A stretch of DNA of 34,137 bases from an uncultured Saprospiraceae bacterium (GTDB lineage: Bacteria > Bacteroidota > Bacteroidia > Chitinophagales > Saprospiraceae), in NCBI GenBank assembly GCA_937927575.1, contig CALBEE010000190.1:1-34137 (forward strand), written 5' to 3'. Positions 1 to 9,927 of the stretch are shown one piece after another. Every line of letters starts with the position of its first letter. The stretch's first letter is position 1. The translations under genes and the position numbers were made by a program. A model generated the notes under the pieces. That model was not told the DNA's origin. It made no database searches and worked only from the letters and a program-made list of their open reading frames with translations.

Positions 1-1
1 A

Positions 2-3000
2 GGATATTTTAAAGATGCGACACAAACTGATGCGACAGGAAGATATATTTTTGAAGGCGTGCCTAATCTCAATGGACTTTCACTATCAGTAGATGCGACT
101 CGTATCAATACTGATTTTAATCCGACTGAAGGACTTACTTCTAGTTTTGCAACTGAATTGATAAATATTACTGAAGACTTAGAATACGTACAAGATTTTA
201 TCGATTATAGTACTGAGACCTTACCTGACGGAGTAGCGCAAGTTACAGCTGTGTCTGCAGAGTCCGATTATAACAATATGAATGTACAGATTCATTGGTC
301 CATTAATAATACCAATTACGATGGATTCAAAATCTATCGTGGTGATAATGTTCTGGGTGAAGTAATGAATGGAAATGGATTTGTATTCATCGATAGTACT
401 GCTTTTCCAGGTATCCAATTTCCATATGGTGTTCAAGCTTATCAAGATAGCGAAGACGGAAGAGTTTACACAGAAATCATATCATCTTCGGCCATCTTCC
501 CAGCAGTGCCCCCTGTCATCAATCTTACTGCGACAGCATTTGCCGCTAAAAATATGATGAAAATTGCGTGGTCACATCCATTGGATAATCACGATGTATA
601 TACCATCACTCGTAATGGTATATTTATGGAAAGTGTAGATGCGGGTACGCCACTGATGTGGTATGATAGCACAGGAATTCCTGGCATTAATTACAATTAC
701 GAAGTAATAGCGGTGAATGGAAATTTTGTATCTGATCCCGTAGCAGTTGCTGCTGATTATAAGGGCGTTGGAGAAGTTACTGAACTCAATGCAATAACAT
801 ACACGCATTTAGAAGCTTGCCCTGGCACGGATAATACTGTCAATTATATTGATGTGAGATGGAATTATATGCCTAGGACTGCAGATGGATTCGAAGTTTA
901 TCGAGATAATGAACTCATAGCAGAAATCGACTCTACTATTCTGCGATTTGGTAATAAGCCTTTGGCGATTGGTGACACATTATTTAATAATGTAGGCATT
1001 GGAAATTATAGAGATTATACTGGAGTGCCAGGTACTAATCATACCTACCACGTATTAGCTTATGTAGAAAGAGAAGGAGCTAGATATATTTCTGGTATCG
1101 AAGAGCTGTTTTTATCTGACTCTGAAGTATTCCCAGATATTGCAAAAGTAGACGATCTAGATATCGCACAAAATAATGTTCTCGGTTCGGTACAAATTAC
1201 TTTTAGCTATGAACTCGAAGTAGTCAAAGGCTTTGAAATATTGAGAGATGGAATCGTCTTAGATACGCTCTTCTCAGGTAATGATGCTCAGTTTATATAT
1301 CAAGATACGGATGGCTCACCAGGACAGAGTTACGAGTATGCCGTACGTGCTTATGATATCATTAAAGGTGATGTCTATTACAGTGGTAATGGATGTGAGG
1401 TTGTTGTTGATTTTCCTATTGTACCTGTTCCACAAAATTTAATGGCTACACAAGGTACATTCGAAAATCATATCGAGGTTCGATGGAATTTTGATACCCA
1501 AGCTTTTGTAGATAGTTTCCATTTAGAAAATTTGACATTGGATCAAAATATTTCTTTCGCAATAGGAAGTAGAAAATATATTGACCTTGTAAATGATAAT
1601 ACCAATAGCGATTATACTTATAGAATAAGAGCATCAAGAAAGGTGGATGGTACAGTCATTTATTCTGATTGGTCTGCAGAAGTAACAGGATGGTCCAGCA
1701 AACAAGTCACCGGTAACGAAGATCAAGAAATTGATGGGAGTTGCTTAGGAAATTACAACGGATTCGCTGTCGATATGGATGGTGAGTGGGGAGTAAGTGG
1801 TGCACCAGTAGGAGCAGAATCTGTCAATATCTATCGGCAAATAAATGGCGGTTGGAGTTTATTCCAAACCCTACCTTCTATAGGTTCTGGGCCAGATGTG
1901 GATTTTGGATTTTCAGTGGCTATTTCTGGAGATCATCTTATAGTAGGCGTTCCTAAAGAAGATAGAGTATTTATTTATGAGTTTGATGGCTCGCAATGGG
2001 GGAACCCTCAATCCATAACAGGAACAGCCAACACTAGGTTCGGTCATTCAGTGGACATTGATGATCAGCAATGTATTATTTCCGCGCCTAATAAATTATT
2101 CTCTAGTTACTCTGGTGAAATAAAAATATATGATAAGGTAAATGGACTTTGGAATAACTCGTTTACACACAATACAAGTAATACGATTAGGTTTGGTTAC
2201 GGTGTTGCTATCTCTGGCGATTTGGCAGCCATTACATATCGTAATATCTCAGGTGGAGCAGAAAGAGTAGCCGTTTTCGTAAAGAGTAGTGGTGTTTGGG
2301 CTATCCATTCTTATCCTGAAACTCTTAATTACACAGCTTTTAATGGACTTCATGAGGATAACATAGATCTCAAAGATGGAAAGTTGATTATCGGCGATAG
2401 AAGATTTGATAATTTAAAGGGGAAGATTTATACTGGGGATCTTACAGTAAATGGTCTGAGTAATGTACAAAATTATACGCCTAGCGGTATTGCTTCATTT
2501 TCAGATTTCGGAAAATCAGTTGCCGTGGCTAATATAGCATCTCCAGATGATGAAGCTACTTACTATATAGTAGGAGCACCATTCTATAATACGCCTGGTT
2601 ATGGTGATTTAGGAAGATCATATCTACTTACTGATTTATCAGGATCGATCCAGCAGATAGAAATCTATGATAATAATGATGCGCCAGAAAGTGGTCTTCT
2701 TGCTGGATATTCTGTAGGGATATCACAAACTGCAGTAATGCTCGGTGCACCTTTTGCAGGAGCTGTAGATCGAGGTAAAGTAAATTTTCATAATTTGTTA
2801 AAAGCACCATCAATAGTAACCGCTACGGATGGAATTTCATCAGAATTGGATCCTACTAGAGTAACCATAGATTGGACCTTCGATGGTAACAAAGATCTTC
2901 TACAAGGATTTAATATCTATAGAGATGATGAATTTTTAATCTATAGAGACAAGGGTCAAACTACTGAAGATGGAGATACTTTTGTTGGTCAATGGGAAGA

Positions 3001-6000
3001 TAATACGGGAGGAGCTGGTCAGAAGTATGTATATTCTGTAACATCAGTCAATGATAATATCCCATTCGAATCGTATAAAACGTCAGATGAAGGATATATC
3101 ACGGCTAATGGAAAAATACAAGGAAGTGTAACTACGGCAGGAAACAATGTAGCGGTACCAGGAGTATTAGTTAGTGCTACTGGAATAGTAGATGGAGAAG
3201 TCTATACCTACTCCGGAACGACATTCTCTAATGGCGAATACATACTTACTGATGTGTATTATGATCATGATGCAGCTATAGCTACGGAATACATCGTAAC
3301 TGCTACCTACTTAGATCATATCATCAATCCTGCGACTACTAATGTAGCCACACTCAATTCATTGATAGATCCTACAGTCGGTTCTGTATCATTTATAGAC
3401 GAAACGGCTTTTGTAATTTATGGAAAAGTGGAGCAGCCTATGGTTGCTTGTGCCATAGAAGGTATCAAAGTAACACCAATTATCAATGGTACACCAAACC
3501 TACTATCACAAGCTACTACCGATGCAGGTGGTAATTATTCTTTAGTGGTAAATCCTAATGATCCTTCTCTATTGTCCTTGGCGATTCGTATCGAAAACCA
3601 AGCGATCGATGGAATGGATACATTGCAATATGGATTTAAACCAAATGCAGATACGCTATTCACTGATTTTGTTGATTTCCCATTTGCTCAAGAAATTAAT
3701 TACAGCGATACACTTACGTATCCAGTTTCTATCCGAGTAAAAAATACTTGCGATGACCCGATTTCTATTTCTAGATGGGATGTAAGAATTAGAACATTAG
3801 ATGGTTGTTTCGATGAAGTCTATCAAACTAATACTGCAGGAAATCTTGAAGTAGATTTACTTCCACTCAATTACGAGATGAAAGTTGTAGCAACGGATTT
3901 GCCTAGTACAGTCAATCAAGTTGCTATAGATTATTTCTCCAATTTCCCTGTGCAGCTCAATCTATTTGATCTACATAGAGATAGTCTTGGTACACTGACT
4001 AAAGAAGAGATATCGGATCTTGCCGCTAGTAATTTTACCTATCATGTCGCTCCAGATATCGAAGTAACCGGTTTTACAGATATACTCTGTGATACTGAGG
4101 TAGCTATACTACAGCAAGGAGATTCCTATACTTTAAATTTTGATATTACAGAGCAGTTTGGCATTAATAATTGTCCAGTGCAAGAAGGTAAAGTAAGGAT
4201 ATTGAATCCTGCTTCTGATATGGGAGGAAGTACAGAAATTCCTTACGATGACTTTTACGAACAATTCGGTAGTTACACATTTACAGCAGGTAACCCTAAT
4301 CAAATCAGACCGCACTTTTATACGATCACTATTGACTATTTATCAGATGATGATGTATTCCTAGGTCGTACTCAAAGACTAGCATTCGTAGAAGGAGCCA
4401 TTGGACTTCCAGGAGCAGGAATTGTTACTGATCCTGTAGATGGTAATAATGCAGTTCCGCTTCCAGTAATGGTGTTGAGAGATCCGCCAGGAGACGGAAG
4501 TAGTAGTTATATTTCTGGTGGGCAATCAGTCACCTTTGAAACAGAATTGGTCAAAGAATTTGGTGGACAAACTGAAATATCTGTAAGTGCAGAATTAGAA
4601 TTATTCAGCGCTAATACAGAATTTGGATTTACAAATGTACTCGGTGGATCAGATGAAAATACGAATACCTACACTAATACATTAACGCTTTCTCAGACGA
4701 TCTCCACGTTCGATCCAGTAGATATTCAAGATGAAACTTTAACAGGTGTCAGCGCAGATATCGTAGTGGGTCAAGGATTAGTAATGTCATTCGGTAAAGT
4801 ATACGAATACAGCATCGAATGTGGTATGGTAAGTGTCGTGGAAAAAAATAGAATTTCTCCTGGTGCTGCCTCTACCACTTGGCATTATACAGTCAGCCAA
4901 ATCAATAATATCATTTTAGGTTTTGAAAATGATTCGTTAAAAATTCAAAATGGAACCTTAGTGCTCGAAGAGGGTAATAGAGAAATTTCAAGAGAAGAAT
5001 CATTGGAAAAAATAGCTTCGTACTTAGAAAACTGGAGACAAGTATTGAGGTTCCATAGTAGAGAGACATTGCCTATGTTTAATCTATGTACAACTGTACC
5101 ACCAATAGAAGGATTTTATGGTGGTGCATATAGTGAAATACAAAAGTGGAAAACAGATGTATGTGCAGAACTAGGTACTGGTCTAGACGCTACATTCTCA
5201 CTCAATGAAGATATTACGTGGAGTGATCCTGTAATGGACAAATACAATGCAGCGATACTTGCGATTAGAAATTTGTCAGGACCGGCATCTTCATCTATCT
5301 GGAATCATACTACTAATTATAATCACATTATAAATACAGCTGCCAACGCTGGTCAAATATCATCTTATGGTATGCCAGTCGAGAATATCACAGTAGGCGG
5401 AGGTATCGCTCTAGAAAGAAGTTTAAATAATGTGAGTTCCAGTACAAGATCGCATGTTTCAAATTTTTATACTACGAATGAAGTATCCGCAGCAGCAGGT
5501 GTAGATAATGAAGTAACGATTGTAGCCGGTGCATTTGCGGGAGTAGGCGTAGGTGTCTTTACAGGTGGATTTACAGGTGTACTCATGGAGTCCTCAGTGG
5601 TAAAAACAAAAGCTGGAATCAAAGGAACTTTTGAATTTAAAAAATCAAATAAGACTAGTGATGCCATCGAAAACGAAATCGAAACAGGGTACACATTGAG
5701 CGATGATGATTCTGTAGATGCATTTAGTGTGACAGTAGTACAGCCGATAGCGCAAAATCATACACCTTATTTTGATTTCTTTGGAGGATTCACTTCTTGT
5801 CCAGCAGAAGAAGGTGCTATCGCTGTGGATAATCCTAAGATCGCAATCGTACAAGGTGGAGGTACTACGAATGAAATATTAATTCAAAATGTAGCAGAGG
5901 ATGAATTAGTACAATTGGATATCATAATAGAAAGCCAAACACCAATATCATCGCAGCCAGAAAGAGAAGTAAAAGTATATCTCGATGCTGGTACAAATCT

Positions 6001-8797
6001 TAACGGAGCATTACTTACACTCAATGGAGTTGATCTTAATAACGGCGAATTCATAACTACTTTAGACGCATTTGATCCAGTCACATTGTCATTGACAATT
6101 GAGAGAGGTCCATTATTTTATGAATATGACAACTTGCAATTAGTCATTGAGCCTACTTGTGATGGCGGCATTCACGAATCTGTTGATATATCCGTAAGAT
6201 TTAATAGTCCATGTTCTCCAGTAACTTTAGTCGATCCAGTCGAAGATTGGTTGATCAACGATAATGTGCAACCACTGGTGATCGCAATGCAAGATTATGA
6301 TCCGTATAATGAAGTGCTAGAAAAAGCAGTCCTGGAATATAGAAAAATTGGAGATGGAAATTTATCATCTACAGCTTGGGATATTGTAAATGAACTTCAG
6401 GTCTTACAAGGAAATGAAATTCCTGCAGATTCTCTAGCGGCCTTCAATGAAGCATTAGATGCTACCATACAGAATCCAAAATATTATTTCACTTGGTCCA
6501 TACCTGAAGATTTTGTAGATGGCGAATATGAAGTAAGGGTACGAATGAAATGTGATTTTAGTAATACTTACTCTAATGCTATAAGAGGAAGGTTAGCAAG
6601 AAACGAAATCGGATTAAATGGGCTTCCGCAACCGGCAGATAAAGTTTGGACTAGCGGCGATGAAATTTCATTTGGTTTTAATCTTCCATTAGATTGTGGT
6701 TATATACAAGGGCCTACAGATTATATCGAAGAATTTGTTTCGATATTTGATGAGACGACTGGTATGCCAGTGGCATTTTCTGTCTCTTGTTTTAGCAATA
6801 AATTAGAATTTGTATTGAACGAACCAATGAGTACTTATGACGGTCATTTCTTGACAATGAGCGTAGATGAAGTTCCTTCAGAAACTGGAAATATTTCAGA
6901 ACCTCACGAATGGACATTTAGAGTCATCACCCAAAAAGTATATTGGGCCAATGGAGATACGATCAAGTTGCGGATGTACGAAGACGAGTCTACTGAAATA
7001 ATGGCCAACTTAATCAATAATGATAACGTTACTATAGGCGATATTTTATCTTTAGTTGCTGCCGATGGCTCATTGGATAGTTGGCTCCAAGTTATCGATC
7101 CTGTTTCTGATCCTTTTGACTTGAGTACTGAAGGAAGAACAATCACTTTTGGTGTAGATGCTAGTATTGGACTCGGTACTTATAATGAAACGATTAATGT
7201 AGCGGGAGTAGAATCCTTTGGAAACATTCCTCAATTGCATTTCCAATTAGAAGTTCTGAATAGAGCTCCAAATTGGGAAGTAGATCCTAATGATTATTCG
7301 CAGAGTATGAATCTAATCGCCAACTGGAAATTTGACGATCAAGGTCTTGATGAGATCTCGACTGATACTACAGATATTATCAGTGTTTGGATTGAAAGTG
7401 AAATTAGAGGCGTCGCTAATATCATCTCAGCAGATGGTTTTCATTATGCTTACATAACGGTTTATGGTGATCCTATAGATGCTAATGAAATGCTTGAGTT
7501 TAGAATTTGGGATGGTGATCCTGGAACTGAGTATGACGGACATGCATTGCCAGGAGTTTCTTTTGTTAAAGATACGCAAGCAGGTACTGTAGGTTTACCA
7601 ATTATTCTCAATGTAAATGAAGAAAATGATTTGGCCAGATATATTCCTCTCAATGGAAATGGATCATGGACAGGATTTTCTCTCTTTACCGATACAGAAG
7701 ATATGAGTGTCGAGCATAAATTGAGAAGTCTCAAGTATGAAATGGAAGGAGACATTATTTTAACTGGAAATAAATTTGCTCAGTACAACGATTCTATTGG
7801 TTGGTATAGCTTCGGCGATCAAGCATTAACAGAATTAAATACTAGTGATGGTTATATGATTTATCTACAAGGAGCAAATGATACTTTGCGAGTTAGTGGT
7901 GCCATCACAACAGCAGATAATATAGACCTAATCAATGGATGGAATTGGATGGGATTCCCATTTGAAATGAGCGAAAATGTAAATCTCTCTTTTACTTATC
8001 CTGCAGCAAATGGATTGGACAAGTTGAAAAAAGATACTCCACTACCTGGAGCATCAAATCAAAATGCACAGTACAATCCTGGCAATCAAAGTTGGCAAGG
8101 AAATATGCCTACTATGGAGCCGAATAATTTGTATAAGCTTTATATCAGCAATCCCAATCCTACAGAATTAGATTGGGTACCGGATGGGGAAAATGCCAAT
8201 GAAGCTCCTCCGTTAAGTTCTGCTTTAGGGATTACAGCAGATCCTGATGACGAAACGACATGGTCTCAACCAGCTTTTAATTCTGATGCAGTAATGCCGG
8301 TAGTAGCACAAGTAATTTCTGGAGGTATTATAGCAGACAATCCAAATGATAAAGTAGCAATTTTCGAAAACGATACTTTGAGAGGATTTGCTAGTCCGAT
8401 TTATCTTCCTGAATTTGAGACTTACCAATTTAGTATTTTGGTGGAAGAGGGTGAAGGAAATTATGATATCAAATATTATGATGCGGATGCAGATGTTATC
8501 CTTACTTCGACCAATATTTTGAATTACAATCAAGAAGGTGAAGGTACTTACGACTTACCGTATGAAATATTATTTGACGATGGATCTTGTCCTACTCAAT
8601 TAATATTAGGACCGACAGGTACTTTGTTTGATGTAAATGCTACATATGAAGCTGGACAAATTATTAGAGTCCGAGGTAGTCATTTAATACCTTCTGGAGT
8701 AGAGATTATTTTTGATGCACCAACCGTAATATTTGAAGGAGAAGTCATTCCACAATCTGGTAGTAATGTGATTGTCAAACCAGATGGATGTAACTAA
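2..8797 (+). CDS. Giant modular surface protein (5'-truncated by window), FN3 / FG-GAP / GCX-type C-terminus
   Basis: The frame is open from base 2, so the true start lies upstream; the GTG at 59 is only an internal codon. 2931 residues are visible. The first residues look like the end of a carboxypeptidase-regulatory-like beta-sandwich (DATGRYIFEGVP). Five fibronectin-III-like modules follow (about nt 230-1690), each with a W-x-x-x..GF.IYR.. core and a Y.V.AY.. end. Next is an FG-GAP-like propeller (nt 1720-2790; VAISGDHLIVGVP repeats), another FN3 module (about 2800-3090) and two carboxypeptidase-regulatory-like domains (3110-3330 and 3410-3560). A long region of no recognised family has a Gly/Ala-rich patch near 5500-5600. 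Near the end is a GWNWMGFPF segment. The last ~70 residues carry AGQIIRVRG..LIPSGVEI and stop at DGCN, which fits the Bacteroidota '3-coathanger stack' GCX_COOH module. It is probably exported and cell-surface attached; no enzymatic motif was seen, so adhesion is inference. Confidence 0.85.
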   Translation, partial: GYFKDATQTDATGRYIFEGVPNLNGLSLSVDATRINTDFNPTEGLTSSFATELINITEDLEYVQDFIDYSTETLPDGVAQVTAVSAESDYNNMNVQIHWSINNTNYDGFKIYRGDNVLGEVMNGNGFVFIDSTAFPGIQFPYGVQAYQDSEDGRVYTEIISSSAIFPAVPPVINLTATAFAAKNMMKIAWSHPLDNHDVYTITRNGIFMESVDAGTPLMWYDSTGIPGINYNYEVIAVNGNFVSDPVAVAADYKGVGEVTELNAITYTHLEACPGTDNTVNYIDVRWNYMPRTADGFEVYRDNELIAEIDSTILRFGNKPLAIGDTLFNNVGIGNYRDYTGVPGTNHTYHVLAYVEREGARYISGIEELFLSDSEVFPDIAKVDDLDIAQNNVLGSVQITFSYELEVVKGFEILRDGIVLDTLFSGNDAQFIYQDTDGSPGQSYEYAVRAYDIIKGDVYYSGNGCEVVVDFPIVPVPQNLMATQGTFENHIEVRWNFDTQAFVDSFHLENLTLDQNISFAIGSRKYIDLVNDNTNSDYTYRIRASRKVDGTVIYSDWSAEVTGWSSKQVTGNEDQEIDGSCLGNYNGFAVDMDGEWGVSGAPVGAESVNIYRQINGGWSLFQTLPSIGSGPDVDFGFSVAISGDHLIVGVPKEDRVFIYEFDGSQWGNPQSITGTANTRFGHSVDIDDQQCIISAPNKLFSSYSGEIKIYDKVNGLWNNSFTHNTSNTIRFGYGVAISGDLAAITYRNISGGAERVAVFVKSSGVWAIHSYPETLNYTAFNGLHEDNIDLKDGKLIIGDRRFDNLKGKIYTGDLTVNGLSNVQNYTPSGIASFSDFGKSVAVANIASPDDEATYYIVGAPFYNTPGYGDLGRSYLLTDLSGSIQQIEIYDNNDAPESGLLAGYSVGISQTAVMLGAPFAGAVDRGKVNFHNLLKAPSIVTATDGISSELDPTRVTIDWTFDGNKDLLQGFNIYRDDEFLIYRDKGQTTEDGDTFVGQWEDNTGGAGQKYVYSVTSVNDNIPFESYKTSDEGYITANGKIQGSVTTAGNNVAVPGVLVSATGIVDGEVYTYSGTTFSNGEYILTDVYYDHDAAIATEYIVTATYLDHIINPATTNVATLNSLIDPTVGSVSFIDETAFVIYGKVEQPMVACAIEGIKVTPIINGTPNLLSQATTDAGGNYSLVVNPNDPSLLSLAIRIENQAIDGMDTLQYGFKPNADTLFTDFVDFPFAQEINYSDTLTYPVSIRVKNTCDDPISISRWDVRIRTLDGCFDEVYQTNTAGNLEVDLLPLNYEMKVVATDLPSTVNQVAIDYFSNFPVQLNLFDLHRDSLGTLTKEEISDLAASNFTYHVAPDIEVTGFTDILCDTEVAILQQGDSYTLNFDITEQFGINNCPVQEGKVRILNPASDMGGSTEIPYDDFYEQFGSYTFTAGNPNQIRPHFYTITIDYLSDDDVFLGRTQRLAFVEGAIGLPGAGIVTDPVDGNNAVPLPVMVLRDPPGDGSSSYISGGQSVTFETELVKEFGGQTEISVSAELELFSANTEFGFTNVLGGSDENTNTYTNTLTLSQTISTFDPVDIQDETLTGVSADIVVGQGLVMSFGKVYEYSIECGMVSVVEKNRISPGAASTTWHYTVSQINNIILGFENDSLKIQNGTLVLEEGNREISREESLEKIASYLENWRQVLRFHSRETLPMFNLCTTVPPIEGFYGGAYSEIQKWKTDVCAELGTGLDATFSLNEDITWSDPVMDKYNAAILAIRNLSGPASSSIWNHTTNYNHIINTAANAGQISSYGMPVENITVGGGIALERSLNNVSSSTRSHVSNFYTTNEVSAAAGVDNEVTIVAGAFAGVGVGVFTGGFTGVLMESSVVKTKAGIKGTFEFKKSNKTSDAIENEIETGYTLSDDDSVDAFSVTVVQPIAQNHTPYFDFFGGFTSCPAEEGAIAVDNPKIAIVQGGGTTNEILIQNVAEDELVQLDIIIESQTPISSQPEREVKVYLDAGTNLNGALLTLNGVDLNNGEFITTLDAFDPVTLSLTIERGPLFYEYDNLQLVIEPTCDGGIHESVDISVRFNSPCSPVTLVDPVEDWLINDNVQPLVIAMQDYDPYNEVLEKAVLEYRKIGDGNLSSTAWDIVNELQVLQGNEIPADSLAAFNEALDATIQNPKYYFTWSIPEDFVDGEYEVRVRMKCDFSNTYSNAIRGRLARNEIGLNGLPQPADKVWTSGDEISFGFNLPLDCGYIQGPTDYIEEFVSIFDETTGMPVAFSVSCFSNKLEFVLNEPMSTYDGHFLTMSVDEVPSETGNISEPHEWTFRVITQKVYWANGDTIKLRMYEDESTEIMANLINNDNVTIGDILSLVAADGSLDSWLQVIDPVSDPFDLSTEGRTITFGVDASIGLGTYNETINVAGVESFGNIPQLHFQLEVLNRAPNWEVDPNDYSQSMNLIANWKFDDQGLDEISTDTTDIISVWIESEIRGVANIISADGFHYAYITVYGDPIDANEMLEFRIWDGDPGTEYDGHALPGVSFVKDTQAGTVGLPIILNVNEENDLARYIPLNGNGSWTGFSLFTDTEDMSVEHKLRSLKYEMEGDIILTGNKFAQYNDSIGWYSFGDQALTELNTSDGYMIYLQGANDTLRVSGAITTADNIDLINGWNWMGFPFEMSENVNLSFTYPAANGLDKLKKDTPLPGASNQNAQYNPGNQSWQGNMPTMEPNNLYKLYISNPNPTELDWVPDGENANEAPPLSSALGITADPDDETTWSQPAFNSDAVMPVVAQVISGGIIADNPNDKVAIFENDTLRGFASPIYLPEFETYQFSILVEEGEGNYDIKYYDADADVILTSTNILNYNQEGEGTYDLPYEILFDDGSCPTQLILGPTGTLFDVNATYEAGQIIRVRGSHLIPSGVEIIFDAPTVIFEGEVIPQSGSNVIVKPDGCN

Positions 8798-8822
8798 GTT
8801 AATCGTATCCTAATTTTTATAT

Positions 8823-8860
8823 AAGTCGAATTCCATTTTTTTGGAGTTCGACTTTTTTTT
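8823..8860 (+). terminator. Intrinsic terminator after the giant surface-protein gene
   Basis: A 12-bp stem (8823-8834 with 8843-8854, one T-G wobble) encloses an 8-nt loop and runs into eight T residues at 8853-8860. It sits 26 bp after the TAA stop and ends the giant gene's transcript before the small lipoprotein gene. Confidence 0.9.
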
Positions 8861-8950
8861 CTCATAATTTCAAAGCTCTGCAACGAATTTTATTTAGCGT
8901 CACTCTAGTATGTAGAAATACCATTGATAAATTCCTAAATAATATCTACC

Positions 8951-9304
8951 ATGAAAAATTTAATGTTTCTATTCGCTACGATTTCAATGATTGCTTTTTC
9001 AAGTTGTTCGAAAGAAGATAGTGCTGAATCAAAAGTAAATTGTGAGCATTTGGAAGGGACACTTCAATTAAGACCATTTTGTAATTTTGCTCCTGCAAGT
9101 GCACCAGAAGTTGTATTTCCAATTGCGGTATGGTATCAAGGATCGCCAGTAGATCTAGAGGGGTTTACATTTCTTTGGGATGGTGGGTCGACATCATCAG
9201 CAATTTCTGTTTCTTATGGTAACTTACCTGTTACTGTCGAGATTACGGAAGAATCAACTGGATGTGTAGTGGAGTTGAGTTTGACTACAGAATTTTGGGG
9301 ATAG
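8951..9304 (+). CDS. Small hypothetical lipoprotein
   Basis: A 117-residue protein with a lipoprotein signal peptide: MKN start, hydrophobic stretch to residue ~17 and a lipobox ending in FSSC, followed by SKEDS, so the acylated Cys is about residue 19. The mature part is short, has three further Cys residues, and a beta-rich pattern (FLWDGGS... VTVEITEESTGC) reminiscent of a single PKD/Ig-like strand set. I do not recognise a family. The ATG at 8951 is the only start that gives a complete signal peptide. A terminator separates it from the upstream gene, and it faces the next gene with only 5 bp between the stops. It is probably anchored to the outer membrane; its function is unknown. Confidence 0.7.
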   Translation: MKNLMFLFATISMIAFSSCSKEDSAESKVNCEHLEGTLQLRPFCNFAPASAPEVVFPIAVWYQGSPVDLEGFTFLWDGGSTSSAISVSYGNLPVTVEITEESTGCVVELSLTTEFWG

Positions 9305-9309
9305 TTTTA

Positions 9310-9927
9310 TTAAGACAATATGACTTCCATCATCTTATCTAAGCCTTCAGCATCAGCATAATTCCGGTCACTATATTTGTGTGCCATAATGCGAAGAAGA
9401 TATGGCTCATCATCTCTTAGAATCAGCTCAGTAGTGATATTGCCAAACAATTGATTGATTGGCATAGATTGCTGAATCTTTAAAGAGGGTTTATGATAAT
9501 ATCTATATGTTTTTTGCAGTTGACTACCTATATATGTACTTCTAATATCTGATACTTTGACTACATATCTATAGTCCATTAATCTTTGTGTAATGACATG
9601 TTGGAATCTTCTGTAATCATCGAGAGAGTATTCTTTCGCTAATCGAGATAGAAGAATTACAAAGCCTTTGGAATTGTCCTTATCCATGTATTGTACAGGA
9701 TCACTAAAACCGTGTGTACCTGTTTTAAAGTGAAAAAAAGCACATTTTATTTTAGATTTGAGATCAGAGTAATTTTCAGAAGAAAGCCATGATGGATTAA
9801 TCTTTTGATCCCACTCTTTATAGTCAAATGATTCTTTAATTAATTGCAGAGGTTTATCCACCGCTTTTTTCGGTTGGGGTCTTCCTAATATCCATTCCCA
9901 AAGTTTATTCGGGTTGATTTTCTGCAT
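9310..9927 (-). CDS. Hypothetical cytosolic protein overlapping the CvpA gene
   Basis: About 205 residues from the ATG at 9927 (MQKINPNKLW...). An in-frame start at 9960 would add 11 residues but overlaps the CvpA gene more deeply. No signal peptide or membrane segment is visible. The sequence is mixed alpha/beta, rich in Tyr, Lys and Arg, with a central RLAKEYSLDDYRRFQHVITQ helix. I do not recognise a domain. It overlaps the end of the CvpA-family gene by 23 bp on the same strand, which suggests translational coupling and a shared transcript. It may act with the membrane protein, but that is inference from position only. Its stop lies 5 bp from that of the convergent lipoprotein gene. Confidence 0.65.
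   Translation of the reverse strand: MQKINPNKLWEWILGRPQPKKAVDKPLQLIKESFDYKEWDQKINPSWLSSENYSDLKSKIKCAFFHFKTGTHGFSDPVQYMDKDNSKGFVILLSRLAKEYSLDDYRRFQHVITQRLMDYRYVVKVSDIRSTYIGSQLQKTYRYYHKPSLKIQQSMPINQLFGNITTELILRDDEPYLLRIMAHKYSDRNYADAEGLDKMMEVILS

Noticed and set aside
59-61. GTG as start of the giant surface protein
   Set aside because: The frame stays open to base 2 and the upstream residues continue a beta-sandwich domain; there is no signal peptide after the GTG.
5467-6084. Several antisense frames inside the giant surface-protein gene
   Set aside because: They are shadows of a well-supported reading frame with clear protein domains and show no domains of their own.
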